Part shown: positions 8,298-16,753 of the stretch, piece by piece
Numbering within the stretch: the first letter of the stretch is position 1
Layout: each line of letters opens with the position of its first letter
NCBI RefSeq assembly: GCF_001461825.1
Contig: NZ_LLZC01000019.1
Location: forward strand, 690,947-754,946
DNA length: 64,000 bases
Source: Bacillus velezensis
Lineage (GTDB): Bacteria; Bacillota; Bacilli; Bacillales; Bacillaceae
Direction: 5' to 3'
Made by a program: the position numbers and the translations under genes
The notes under the pieces: generated by a model
What the model saw: the letters and a program-made list of their open reading frames with translations, nothing else
What the model was told of the DNA's origin: nothing
The model's database searches: none

Positions 8298-9203
8298 TTA
8301 TCCGATTTGGTTCGACAGCGTGCCGATCGGTTCAATTGTAATGTCAATGCGGTCCCCCGGCTTTAAAAATTTCGGCGGCTTAAACCCTTTTCCGACACCG
8401 GACGGCGTCCCCGTCGCTATAATGTCACCGGCTTCAAGCGTCATCCCTTTTGACAGCGTCTCGATTAATTCAGCTATCGGAAAAATCATGTCCCCCGTTG
8501 ATCCTGATTGGCGCAGTTCTCCGTTCACCCGCGTTTCAACTTTCAGGCTTTGCGGATCACTGACGGCCGACTTATGTACAATGACCGGGCCCATCGGGCA
8601 TGTCGTATCCAGGCTTTTGCCGATAAAAAACTGTTTATGTTTTTTCTGCAGATCGCGCGCTGTTATATCATTTACAATGGTATAGCCGAATATATGATCA
8701 AGCGCATGTTCTTTGGAGATGTGCGATCCGCTTTTTGATATGATTACCGCAAGCTCCCCTTCATAATCAAGCTGCTCCGTTACGTCCAAGTGGCTGTTCA
8801 CTGTTTCTCCGTGTCCTGTAACGGCAGCGGGGGCTTTCGTAAAAACCATGGGATGCTCCGGTATATCAGCCTCACTCCCCATTTCAACGGCATGATCACG
8901 ATAATTTTTCCCGATGCAGATCACGTTCTTTGAAGGTCTCGGAATAGGCGCGCAAAGCTTTACGTCAGACAGCGCATACATAAATGAACCCGACTCGTCA
9001 TTCGGTTTTTTCGCCCATTCCGCAAGCTGTCCGGCATGCGCGACAAACTTATCTCCTTTTTGAATGCACTCGATCAGCGAACCCGGAATCGTCTCAAGTT
9101 CAAACAATTTTTTTTCAGCCTTTTGCAGATCTAAGATTTTGTCATCATCAATGATCAGACCGACAAATTTTCGGCTGTTCAGTTCCCCTGTCGCAAATTT
9201 CAT
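8298..9203 (-). CDS. yisK: Fumarylacetoacetate hydrolase-family protein YisK
   Basis: This 301-residue cytosolic enzyme has a FAH fold. Residues 100-295 carry the family features: VICIGKNYRDHAVEMG, the metal-binding YEGELAVI segment, GYTIVNDITARDLQ, and a C-terminal TGTPSGVG loop. B. subtilis YisK has been linked to oxaloacetate decarboxylation and to cell-shape effects through Mbl. The start at ATG 9203 follows GGGGGA. It is transcribed away from yisI. Confidence 0.87.
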   Translation of the reverse strand: MKFATGELNSRKFVGLIIDDDKILDLQKAEKKLFELETIPGSLIECIQKGDKFVAHAGQLAEWAKKPNDESGSFMYALSDVKLCAPIPRPSKNVICIGKNYRDHAVEMGSEADIPEHPMVFTKAPAAVTGHGETVNSHLDVTEQLDYEGELAVIISKSGSHISKEHALDHIFGYTIVNDITARDLQKKHKQFFIGKSLDTTCPMGPVIVHKSAVSDPQSLKVETRVNGELRQSGSTGDMIFPIAELIETLSKGMTLEAGDIIATGTPSGVGKGFKPPKFLKPGDRIDITIEPIGTLSNQIG

Positions 9204-9420
9204 GTTAATCCCCCATCATTTTTAAATCTGGCATTCCTTTATGTATTCTTCCTCCGGGCGGGAAATTCCTCTTTTAAACAGGCTGAAAATAAGTGTAAAA
9301 GAGTATCAAAAATTGTCACTTTTTTAGTCATATTGACGAAATAAAACCTTCTTGGACAAAATGGGTTATACTATTATCATCCTATGTTTTCCAAAATAAT
9401 CGAGAATTGGAGATCACACG

Positions 9421-9636
9421 ATGAACAAAATTGAAGAAAAAAGATTAACTTTATTCGAGACAGCGCAAAAATTCGGAATCAATGCGACGGAGACCATCAG
9501 GTGCAGCCAAGAGCTGGACAGCCTTTTAAACGGGTGCCGGGGCGGGCTCATCCAACAAACGAAAGACAGCGGGCTGAACCCGTCCGTACAGATTGAGCAC
9601 GGACGCACCGCAGGAAAAAAAGAGGCTTTCTCATAA
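9421..9636 (+). CDS. yisI: Spo0E-like Spo0A-P phosphatase YisI
   Basis: This small regulator of 71 residues is predicted to remove phosphate from Spo0A-P and so delay sporulation. The Spo0E signature SQELDSLL is at residues 29-36, preceded by a helix (IEEKRLTLFETAQKFG) as in Spo0E, YnzD and YisI. The tail after residue 45 is longer than in the B. subtilis protein as I remember it. ATG 9421 follows TTGGAG at normal spacing. The gene stands alone, ahead of the gerP operon and divergent from yisK. Confidence 0.8.
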   Translation: MNKIEEKRLTLFETAQKFGINATETIRCSQELDSLLNGCRGGLIQQTKDSGLNPSVQIEHGRTAGKKEAFS

Positions 9637-9677
9637 ACGTGATGTGTATATAAATCTGTATCATTTATGTATAAGGC

Positions 9678-9705
9678 CCGGCATGCGTATAGCGCCGGTG
9701 TTTTT
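9678..9705 (+). terminator. Probable yisI terminator
   Basis: A CCGGC/GCCGG stem with an eleven-base loop is followed by TGTTTTT. The stem is short, so this is only moderately supported. Confidence 0.5.
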
Positions 9706-9726
9706 ACGTCTAAAGTTTTTTCCGCT

Positions 9727-9754
9727 CACAAAAATGTGCATTTGTCATAAGCTA
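9727..9754 (+). promoter_or_regulatory. Sigma-K-like promoter of the gerP operon
   Basis: The -35 element CAC at 9727-9729 and the -10 element CATAAGCTA at 9746-9754 are separated by 16 bases. They fit the mother-cell sigma-K pattern (AC then CATA-N3-TA) and suit a late spore-coat operon. Confidence 0.6.
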
Positions 9755-9825
9755 TTTTAGGCAGGCAGCCCAGATAAGCTCCTGGAGTGCAGTCATGAAA
9801 ATCTTCACGAAAAGGATGTGCTCGT

Positions 9826-10047
9826 ATGCCCGCAATTGTCGGAGCGTTTAAAATTAATGCCGTCGGTACGAGCGGAGTCGTTCATATAGGCGACTGCATC
9901 ACCATTTCTCCAAAAGCAGAGGTTAAGACATTTGCCGGAGCGGGCAGTTTCAATACCGGAGACAATCTCACACTGACGAATTACAGAAATTCAACGAATG
10001 TGTACGATAATGATGTAATCGATCAGCCGATGGCAGGAAACGCATAA
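9826..10047 (+). CDS. gerPA: Spore germination protein GerPA
   Basis: This is the first gene of the six-gene gerP operon. GerP proteins are made late in the mother cell and help small germinants pass the spore coat to reach the Ger receptors. The product has 73 residues, no signal peptide, and the paired motifs [24 protein letters not shown] and a C-terminal AGNA. It is a clear paralogue of GerPF at the other end of the operon. An AAAGGATG site precedes ATG 9826, and gerPB begins 12 bases after its stop. Confidence 0.9.
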   Translation: MPAIVGAFKINAVGTSGVVHIGDCITISPKAEVKTFAGAGSFNTGDNLTLTNYRNSTNVYDNDVIDQPMAGNA

Positions 10048-10059
10048 AGGAGGCGCCGT

Positions 10060-10296
10060 ATGAATTTTTACGTCAATCAGTCGATCCATATCAATTACAT
10101 GCGTGTAGAATCTGTCAGTAATTCCTCCATACTGCAAATCGGAAGCGCCGGTTCAATTAAATCTCTTTCCAATCTGTACAATACAGGGAGTTATGTTGAG
10201 CCGGCGCCGCCTGTTACCGCGGGGCAGCAGACTGTAACAACAGGGGGAGGTCCCGGCACCTCATCATTTGTACCGCTCCAGCCGCCAAGCCGGTAG
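10060..10296 (+). CDS. gerPB: Spore germination protein GerPB
   Basis: This 78-residue protein of the gerP spore-coat permeability operon has a central motif VESVSNSSILQIG at residues 15-27, which resembles segments of GerPD and GerPE. A proline- and glycine-rich tail follows (residues 48-78). AAAGGAGG lies eight bases before ATG 10060. The next gene starts 35 bases downstream. Confidence 0.88.
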   Translation: MNFYVNQSIHINYMRVESVSNSSILQIGSAGSIKSLSNLYNTGSYVEPAPPVTAGQQTVTTGGGPGTSSFVPLQPPSR

Positions 10297-10331
10297 TTTT
10301 AATGAAGGAAACGAGACGCGAGGTGAATGTC

Positions 10332-10949
10332 ATGTATGATCAATCCGTTTCATCCTACCTGCAGAATTTAAATTCTTTCGTCCAGCAGCAGGCGCAGCAG
10401 ATTCAGGAGCTCGAACGGCAGCTGAAAGAATTCCAAAATGAAATTTCAACGCTGAAGCAGCAGCCTTCTACAAGAATCGATCGGCTCGAGTATAAATTTG
10501 ATCAGCTGAAAATTGAACGGCTGGAAGGAACGCTGAATATCGGATTGAATCCGACTGATCCGAATGCCGTGCAAAACTTCGAAGTCGGCCAGACATCTCC
10601 GCAGGTCGGAATGATGCAGCAGGAACAGGCGGGCCAGCAAATGCAGCAAATCCGTCAAAACGTCGATATGTACCTGAATGAAGAAATCCCCGCGCTTTTA
10701 GAGAAGCTCGAAACTCAGTATGAGAGCAGGCTGGACGAAGCGAACAAATATCATATTATTGAAGATATCAGAAAGCAGATGGACAGCCGGATTCAGTATT
10801 ATCTGTCCCATGTCCCGAAAGAAGAAAATACGGCGCCCGCGCAATATGCCGAGCAGATTGCCGAACATGTGAAGCGTGATATTGTCAGGGCCGTCGAGCA
10901 CTTTATTAAGCACATACCTGGTGAAATGAAAGGTGATGATCCGTCATGA
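10332..10949 (+). CDS. gerPC: Spore germination protein GerPC
   Basis: This is the largest GerP protein, 205 residues, mostly helical. A glutamine- and glutamate-rich region at about residues 10-55 (VQQQAQQIQELERQLKEFQ) is a likely coiled coil, and a second helical region fills the C-terminal half. I chose ATG 10332 because GAGGTGAATGTC precedes it; an in-frame ATG at 10302 would add ten residues but has no ribosome site. Its stop overlaps the start of gerPD as ATGA, which suggests translational coupling. Confidence 0.88.
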   Translation: MYDQSVSSYLQNLNSFVQQQAQQIQELERQLKEFQNEISTLKQQPSTRIDRLEYKFDQLKIERLEGTLNIGLNPTDPNAVQNFEVGQTSPQVGMMQQEQAGQQMQQIRQNVDMYLNEEIPALLEKLETQYESRLDEANKYHIIEDIRKQMDSRIQYYLSHVPKEENTAPAQYAEQIAEHVKRDIVRAVEHFIKHIPGEMKGDDPS

Positions 10950-11122
10950 TTTTTACAGTGATTAACCGGAATATTGAAGTCGGCGACATCCGGTCTACTG
11001 GTGTATCCAGTTCTTCCTTATTATTAATCGGCGACACCGATTCCGTCTATCTGTCTTCCATCTTTGACACGCCTCCGGAATCTCTTATTATCGGGCCTTA
11101 TGTGCCGCTGGCGCCGGAATAA
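10946..11122 (+). CDS. gerPD: Spore germination protein GerPD
   Basis: This short gene encodes 58 residues ([17 protein letters not shown]...). It is recognised by its place in the operon and by the motif [14 protein letters not shown], related to GerPB and GerPE. It overlaps gerPC by four bases (ATGA) and gerPE by one (TAATG), so the three are probably translationally coupled. Its role is that of the operon, germinant passage through the coat. Confidence 0.85.
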   Translation: MIFTVINRNIEVGDIRSTGVSSSSLLLIGDTDSVYLSSIFDTPPESLIIGPYVPLAPE

Positions 11123-11517
11123 TGTTAAAGCGCATTTCACGCCTCCGGAACGCCAAAATCAATTCAGTCGGGATTGCGAGTGTCTTTCAAGCAGGCGATA
11201 CGAATGAAATCAATATGCGGGTCAAAGTATTGGCCGATCAGCGTAGTCTTGCTGTATACAGAGATGATGAAGGCTCATTTAACAAAAAAGAATACCAGAT
11301 CTTTCGGCAGCCGGCCGTCATGCCGTTACCGGAAACGGGAGTCCAAAGCGCATTCTGCCATGAAAACCCTTCAATTCGGGTAAGGAATGTGAAAGTTCAA
11401 GGGGTATCGTCAGCGTCCGTGGTTCAAATCGGATCGACGTCGATCGTTCTGGGAGATTCGCGGCTGAAACATATTAGGCAGATCTTCACATCAAGCTCAC
11501 AATCACAGCAGCCCTGA
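11122..11517 (+). CDS. gerPE: Spore germination protein GerPE
   Basis: This 131-residue protein of the gerP operon contains two copies of the GerP-type motif. One is near residues 11-24 ([13 protein letters not shown]), and a clearer one is at about 93-106 ([14 protein letters not shown]). The C-terminus is serine- and glutamine-rich. It starts at ATG 11122 inside the gerPD stop and is followed by gerPF after 39 bases. Confidence 0.87.
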   Translation: MLKRISRLRNAKINSVGIASVFQAGDTNEINMRVKVLADQRSLAVYRDDEGSFNKKEYQIFRQPAVMPLPETGVQSAFCHENPSIRVRNVKVQGVSSASVVQIGSTSIVLGDSRLKHIRQIFTSSSQSQQP

Positions 11518-11556
11518 CATATAATGACGGTGAGACTTCTATAAAGGGTGTCGTTT

Positions 11557-11775
11557 ATGCCAGCAATTACCGGACCTATAGCTATCAATTCCATATCGGG
11601 CGGAGTCGTAAACTTTGGTGATTCCTTTTACCTTTCTCCAAAAAGCTCTTCTAAATCTGCGCTCGGTTCGGGAGCAGGCAATACCGGAGATTTCCTGTTA
11701 TTAAACAACGTTGTCAATGCGACAAACTATATAGACCCCGATGTCAGCGATCAAAATGTGGTCGGAAACGCCTAA
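11557..11775 (+). CDS. gerPF: Spore germination protein GerPF
   Basis: This last gene of the gerP operon encodes 72 residues and is paralogous to GerPA: both begin MPAI, share a G-VV--GD segment, then NTGD-L-L-N, and end in GNA. ATG 11557 is preferred over the GTG at 11548 because AAAGGGTG lies just upstream and the start then matches GerPA. A strong terminator follows directly. Confidence 0.9.
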   Translation: MPAITGPIAINSISGGVVNFGDSFYLSPKSSSKSALGSGAGNTGDFLLLNNVVNATNYIDPDVSDQNVVGNA

Positions 11776-11809
11776 AAAGCAGCCGCTCTTTCAGAAGAGG
11801 GCTGCTTTT
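11775..11809. terminator. gerP operon terminator, shared with the repair operon
   Basis: The hairpin is AAAGCAGCC...GGCTGCTTTT with inner CTCTT/AAGAG pairing. It lies between convergent gerPF and yisB and has T-rich flanks on both strands. Confidence 0.85.
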
Positions 11810-11818
11810 GGTTCAGCG

Positions 11819-12112
11819 TTATGTTCGTTCATTTGCTTTTTTTGTTTTTACAAGCTTTTTTGGCGGCTGTTTTCTGATCCATTTCACAAACCGCGCGAGT
11901 TTCGGGTCACGCCGCAGCTCTTCTATTCCCGCGAGCCTTGCCGCAAGCTCCGGATTCGTATAGAGCGCGTGAACCTGTTTATGACAAGGGATGCAGAGCA
12001 TTGCGGTCGGAAGGAATGTCCCGCCTTCTTCCTTAGGCGTTAAGTGGTGCTCCGTCAGCCGCACATGATGGCGGCCGCATAATTCACATGTGCCCTCGGC
12101 AGAATCGGCCAT
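11819..12112 (-). CDS. yisB: HNH-motif protein YisB
   Basis: This 97-residue protein has an HNH/treble-clef fold: CELCG at residues 10-14, HHLTPKEEGG near 23-32, then CIPCHKQVH, giving two CxxC zinc pairs and the HH/H triad of HNH nucleases. The C-terminus is lysine-rich. It is the last gene of the leftward addB-addA-sbcD-sbcC unit and starts 15 bases after the sbcC stop with its own AAAGGAG site. The placement suggests a role near DNA-break repair, but no function is established to my knowledge and nuclease activity is inferred. Confidence 0.8.
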   Translation of the reverse strand: MADSAEGTCELCGRHHVRLTEHHLTPKEEGGTFLPTAMLCIPCHKQVHALYTNPELAARLAGIEELRRDPKLARFVKWIRKQPPKKLVKTKKANERT

Positions 12113-12127
12113 AATTCCTTCTCCTTT

Positions 12128-15100
12128 CTACATGATCTCCAATGTGACCCGGGTGCCTTTCCCGCCCGGTTCGGACGGATGAACGATTAATTTTTTCGGC
12201 AGACGCGCTCTCAGCTCCTGCACATGGCTGATCACTCCGACGGATAAGTTGTCCGATTGCAGCTTTTCGAGCGCTGTGACAACGGTGTCTAAGAGCCCTT
12301 GGTCAAGAGTCCCGAATCCTTCATCTAAGAAAAAGAATTGCAGCGGGTATTGCCCCCGCAGCTGAATCTGGGCGGACAAGGCAAGCGCAAGCGACAGCGA
12401 TGTCAGAAACGTCTCCCCGCCGGAAAGGCTTGATACGGGCCGTTTGACGCCTCCATTCGCGTCATCACGCATGACGAAACCGCCTTCTGAATCGACTAAT
12501 ATGCCATACCGCTGCCTTGTCAGCGCTCCGAGACGGGCAGAGGCGTCCCGAGCCACGCTTTCCAGCTGTTCTTCCGCTAAAAATTCGACGAATGTATTGC
12601 CTTTACATACAGACTGGAGCTTATCAAGCCTGTCAATCTGTGTCTGCCAGCTTTTCAGTTCGGCTTCAATCTCTTTAAAGCGCTTATGCTGTTTTTGCAT
12701 AACCGCGTAGGCTTTTGCCTGTGCTCCTTTTTCCTCCATGGCGGCGCCTGACTCAGCCTCTGCCTGCTTCAGCAGAGAAACGGATGCTGTCCATTCTTCC
12801 TCTGATATCCGGCGGTCGGCTAATTTATCAGTAACACGGCTGATATTTGCCGATAGCTGTTTTGAGGTGTCCAGGAACTCATCTATTTCTTTTTTCATTT
12901 CCTCTGCACGCCCTTGCGGAAGCAGACTTTTTTTGACTTGGTCCGGCTCGGTAAACCCGGTGTCTTTTGACCTCACGCGCCAGTCGTTTTGCGCTTTCTC
13001 AAGGGAGGTCTCAGCATCCCTGAGTGACATGAGACTCCCGGATTCCCGGCCTTTTGCGTCATTCAGTGATTGCTGCGCCCGCTTCAGCGCATCGAATAGG
13101 GACTGTTCTTTCGATTTTAACAGCTGTAATTCCTGCCGCACCGCTTCAAGCTTTGCGGAAATTGATGTTTCTTCAGCTGCTGTTCCGAGCTCTTGTTCAT
13201 ATCCGTCAATCACCTGATGCAGGCGCTCAGACGCATAGTGAAGCTCGAGCCGTTCCCGTTCAAGCCGATGCTTCATCTCCTGCAGGCGTTCTTTCTCCTC
13301 TTCATGTTCCTTGAGGAATGCGATGCTTGTTTCAATGCGCTTCTCACATTCTTCTGCCTGCCTGTCCTTCTCATCTATCGAAGCCTGCCAGGCGTCAATC
13401 CGGTTTGGCGGAATATCACCGCAGACTTCGTTGTACTGATTCAATCGGCTTTCTGACAGCGATTCAAGCTCTTCTAATGAATGTCTGAGACGGTCGGCTT
13501 CTTTTTCCTCGTAGCGGATTCGTTCGGCCAGCTGCTCAGCTTGTTTCACCGTCTGCTGATGCGCGCTGATCAGTCTTGTGACCTTCTCTTTTACCGACAG
13601 CATATCCTGTTTCATTTGTTTCCATTCCAAGCGGACGGCGCTGAACGCTTCATCAAGCGGGCGTCCGCTGATGGAGGAAGCGGCTTCCAGCTCCGGAACC
13701 CGGGCGCTTTGCAGAAACGGGCATTCTTCGGTAAAACGCCCCGACTGCTCTTCTAATGCAACCTTGGCTGTCAGCACTTCCTGAGAAAGAGCCGCCGCCT
13801 CAGAAAGCAGCGCTTCAACCTGCTGCAACTGTTCCTGTACAGCCGTATCAGGCGAGAATGTTTCATGAGCGGAACGCGGGCGGTCATGCTGCGTGGAGCC
13901 GCATACAGGACAAGGCTTTCCTTCGATTAGTTTTTCCGATAATTCTTTTGTTAATGCAGCCGTTCTCGCTTCCTCTGAGCGCCTGCGGAGATCGGCTTGC
14001 GTTTTGTCAGCCCGTTCGGCTGCGGCTTTCAGTGAACGTTCCGTTTCACAGACCATATGGTAAACGGTTTGAAGCGTTTGATAAGCGTGCGTAATGTCTT
14101 CCTCTTCCGTTTTCGCTTTCGCTGTGAGCGACTCGCTTTCTCCGTTCAGCTTCTCCACGTTTTTCAGCTGCGTTGTCAGATTGGCCCGTTCTTTCGTGAT
14201 TTGTTCCTGTGTCTGCTGAAAGCCCGCCGCCAGCTGTGCTGCGGTCTGGCATTTTTTCCGTTCATCGGCGGTCACTTGAACTGCTTTCAGCTCTTTTTTC
14301 AGCTCATTCTGCCTGTTTTGGCCGCGGGTCAGGCGGTCTTTCACTCCGGCCAGCTGTTTCGAGGCGGCTTCGTATTCTTCCTCTTTTTTGCTGTGTTCCG
14401 CATTTGTTTTTTCCGCTTCTTTTTTCGCTTCAAGCAGTTTTTGTTCTATGGCTGAAAGTCTTTGATACAGCTCTTCTTCTTTGACAAGCTTCGGCTCCTG
14501 TTCGGCCTTATGGGCCCGCCATGCTTCATAGGCTTCATTTTGCCGGGTAAATGAAGCGGTTTCCGCCTCTGATTTCCGTTTGGCCAGTTCGTGCTCCTGT
14601 TCGGCGCGCTGCTTCCGGCGGACGGCTTCTGTGTAACGGTCTGCGTACGGCTCAAGGGCGAGAGCGGTTTCCGCCTCTTTAAGACGCTCAGTCAAATCCG
14701 TGATGTACGGGCGTCTTTCCTCAAGCTTTTTCTCCCGGCGCTCATATTCATCTCTTTCTGTCTGCAGGTTCCAAATTTCCTGGTGACTTTCAAAACGCTC
14801 TTTTGCCCGGACCCGTTTCTTCTCCGCTTCTTCAAGCCGTTCGTTCGCTTCGTGAAACTGCTGTTCAGCCTGCTTCAGCGCATCTTCTCCTGCGTCTCCG
14901 AGGCCGGATTGTTCGGCCAGCATTTCATTTTTTTTCGCTGCCGCTTCCTGCGCCCGCCTCCGCAATTTTTTGACAAGCCTGTCCCCGTACTGTTCCAGAT
15001 TAAACAGGCGCTGGAGCATATGTCTTCTTTCCGCGCCTTTAAGCGACAGAAACTCGGCAAACTTTCCTTGCGGCAGCACGACGGCTCTTGTAAAGTCGTC

Positions 15101-15520
15101 AATGGTCAGGCCAAGAAGCTCCTCTACCTTTTTGTTCACTTCATTCGCTTTATCGGCCAGCACCGTTTGTTCGTCTTTGATTTCAATCAGGCGGCAGAGG
15201 GCGGTTTTTACTTTCGTTTCATCCGTTCTCTTAAAAACGCGCTCGACCTTGTAGGAAACCCGGTGGCCGGATTGAAGCGCGAATGTAAATGAGACGGCGA
15301 GCTGATCTTCGGCATGATTCAGGATGCCGTGCGTATTATTTGCGGCGCGCTCCACTTTTCCGTATAAAGCGAGTGTCATGGCATCAAGGATCGACGATTT
15401 TCCGCTTCCGGTCGGCCCGAAAATCCCGAACACCCCGGCTCCTGACAGTCCGGCAAAATCAATGGTCTGTTCCTCCCTGAAGCTGTGGAGCCCTTTTATC
15501 GTTAACAGAATCGGCTTCAT
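12128..15520 (-). CDS. sbcC: Exonuclease subunit SbcC
   Basis: This is the SMC-like ATPase of the SbcCD (Rad50-Mre11 type) nuclease, which opens hairpins and processes blocked DNA ends. The product has 1130 residues. The Walker A motif is GPTGSGKSSILDA at about 35-47. Two long coiled-coil arms flank the zinc hook CPVC near residue 540. The C-terminus carries the ABC signature LSGGETFLTSLSLALALS and Walker B FFFLDEGFGTLD. Its ATG 15520 overlaps the sbcD stop (ATGA), so the two subunits are translationally coupled. Confidence 0.94.
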   Translation of the reverse strand: MKPILLTIKGLHSFREEQTIDFAGLSGAGVFGIFGPTGSGKSSILDAMTLALYGKVERAANNTHGILNHAEDQLAVSFTFALQSGHRVSYKVERVFKRTDETKVKTALCRLIEIKDEQTVLADKANEVNKKVEELLGLTIDDFTRAVVLPQGKFAEFLSLKGAERRHMLQRLFNLEQYGDRLVKKLRRRAQEAAAKKNEMLAEQSGLGDAGEDALKQAEQQFHEANERLEEAEKKRVRAKERFESHQEIWNLQTERDEYERREKKLEERRPYITDLTERLKEAETALALEPYADRYTEAVRRKQRAEQEHELAKRKSEAETASFTRQNEAYEAWRAHKAEQEPKLVKEEELYQRLSAIEQKLLEAKKEAEKTNAEHSKKEEEYEAASKQLAGVKDRLTRGQNRQNELKKELKAVQVTADERKKCQTAAQLAAGFQQTQEQITKERANLTTQLKNVEKLNGESESLTAKAKTEEEDITHAYQTLQTVYHMVCETERSLKAAAERADKTQADLRRRSEEARTAALTKELSEKLIEGKPCPVCGSTQHDRPRSAHETFSPDTAVQEQLQQVEALLSEAAALSQEVLTAKVALEEQSGRFTEECPFLQSARVPELEAASSISGRPLDEAFSAVRLEWKQMKQDMLSVKEKVTRLISAHQQTVKQAEQLAERIRYEEKEADRLRHSLEELESLSESRLNQYNEVCGDIPPNRIDAWQASIDEKDRQAEECEKRIETSIAFLKEHEEEKERLQEMKHRLERERLELHYASERLHQVIDGYEQELGTAAEETSISAKLEAVRQELQLLKSKEQSLFDALKRAQQSLNDAKGRESGSLMSLRDAETSLEKAQNDWRVRSKDTGFTEPDQVKKSLLPQGRAEEMKKEIDEFLDTSKQLSANISRVTDKLADRRISEEEWTASVSLLKQAEAESGAAMEEKGAQAKAYAVMQKQHKRFKEIEAELKSWQTQIDRLDKLQSVCKGNTFVEFLAEEQLESVARDASARLGALTRQRYGILVDSEGGFVMRDDANGGVKRPVSSLSGGETFLTSLSLALALSAQIQLRGQYPLQFFFLDEGFGTLDQGLLDTVVTALEKLQSDNLSVGVISHVQELRARLPKKLIVHPSEPGGKGTRVTLEIM

Positions 15521-16689
15521 GTCGCATCCTCCTCATCATCTGCTGACGCAAGCTCTAAAAACAGCTTGACCATCTCCTCATCCGGCACGCCGCCGCCCGT
15601 TTGTTTTTCATAAAACTTCTTAAATCGATCCTCAATTGATGTGTGTTTCACTTCAATCCGGTCATTGCCGGTCTCTTTTTCTTCAAAAACCGGCCTGATA
15701 TGGATAAAGCCGGGATGCGCCTTTCTCAGCCGATGAATTTCCTCGAGAGAAAGCTGATCCGTCAAATGGATATCAAGGTCGATCCAGGCATTCCGGTCAC
15801 GCCCTTCATCAAGCCAGCCGTGAACCTCGCTCAGCCCCTGCGCTTTCCATTTGACGAGCGGTTTACCGGAAGACAGAAAAATCTCTTCCCACTTCGCTTC
15901 TCCGCCGGGCTTCGCTTCTACCACCGTCACCGATTTGGCATAACCGGCTTCTGAAAAGCTGTATGCCAGCGGAGAGCCTGAATAACGGGCAGCCGTCTTG
16001 GCGCGCTTGATCGTTTGCGGACGGTGGAGATGGCCGAGAGCCACGTAAGCCGCACCAGCCGGCAGGCTGTCAGCGGCAACTGTGTAAGCGCCCCCGACTT
16101 CAATCGGACGCTCTGAATCGGTCTGATTTCCCCCCGCGACATAAATGTGGCTCGCCGCGATTTTCACGGCATCGTCCCGGCACAGTCCGCACATGTGAGC
16201 AAACGCCTCTCTGATTTTGACATCGTAATGATCGCGAAGAAGCTTTTCCTCAAACGTATCAGAAAGCACTTCGTTTAATCTCGCCTCTGACGGATATGCC
16301 AGCGCGGCTACGGCTAACAGCTCGTCCGCCGACGGCACCTCAATATGCACGGGTTCTGTCCGCGGATAGCCGATTAAATGAATGCCGCGCTCATTTGTTA
16401 ACGGAGAAGCCGCCGCCAGCCTGTCGGGATTGTCATGGTTTCCGGCAATGACGACGACCGGTCGTTTTCCGCCGTCAGAAAGCGCGGAAAGACTTTCGTA
16501 ATACAATTGTTCAGCGAGCGCAGGCGGGTTGACCGTATCAAATACATCCCCCGCCATAATGACCGCATCAATATTTTCTTCCTTGACAATGGTATTCAGC
16601 TCTTCCAATACCTCGGCCTGCTCGCTCAGCCGGCTTCTGCCTTCCAGCGTTTTGCCGAGGTGCCAGTCAGCTGTATGTAAAATGCGCAT
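15517..16689 (-). CDS. sbcD: Exonuclease subunit SbcD
   Basis: This is the Mn2+-dependent nuclease subunit of SbcCD, 390 residues. All calcineurin-like metallophosphoesterase motifs are visible: HTADWHLG at residues 5-12, AGDVFD near 46-51, AGNHDNPDR near 81-89 and GHLHRPQ near 217-223. A C-terminal capping region contacts SbcC. It follows addA by 64 bases, including the addA terminator, and overlaps sbcC. Confidence 0.94.
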   Translation of the reverse strand: MRILHTADWHLGKTLEGRSRLSEQAEVLEELNTIVKEENIDAVIMAGDVFDTVNPPALAEQLYYESLSALSDGGKRPVVVIAGNHDNPDRLAAASPLTNERGIHLIGYPRTEPVHIEVPSADELLAVAALAYPSEARLNEVLSDTFEEKLLRDHYDVKIREAFAHMCGLCRDDAVKIAASHIYVAGGNQTDSERPIEVGGAYTVAADSLPAGAAYVALGHLHRPQTIKRAKTAARYSGSPLAYSFSEAGYAKSVTVVEAKPGGEAKWEEIFLSSGKPLVKWKAQGLSEVHGWLDEGRDRNAWIDLDIHLTDQLSLEEIHRLRKAHPGFIHIRPVFEEKETGNDRIEVKHTSIEDRFKKFYEKQTGGGVPDEEMVKLFLELASADDEEDAT

Positions 16690-16712
16690 ACCGCATTCAC
16701 CTCACTTTTTGA

Positions 16713-16752
16713 TAGAAAAAAAGATCCGCTCCAAAAAGGAGCTTCGGATCTT
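16713..16752 (-). terminator. addA terminator within the repair operon
   Basis: On the minus strand, AAGATCCG pairs with CGGATCTT around GCTCC/GGAGC, followed by seven Ts. It may attenuate rather than end transcription, since sbcD and sbcC follow closely. Confidence 0.75.
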
Positions 16753-16753
16753 G

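Noticed and set aside
9333-9340. Spo0A-box-like TTGACGAA upstream of yisI
   Set aside because: It differs from TGTCGAA at a core base and has no partner site; chance is as likely, though yisI function makes it tempting.
14591-15292. Plus-strand open frame of 233 codons
   Set aside because: It is antisense to the sbcC N-terminal region, with no ribosome site and a phenylalanine- and leucine-rich translation typical of the reverse of charged coiled-coil DNA.
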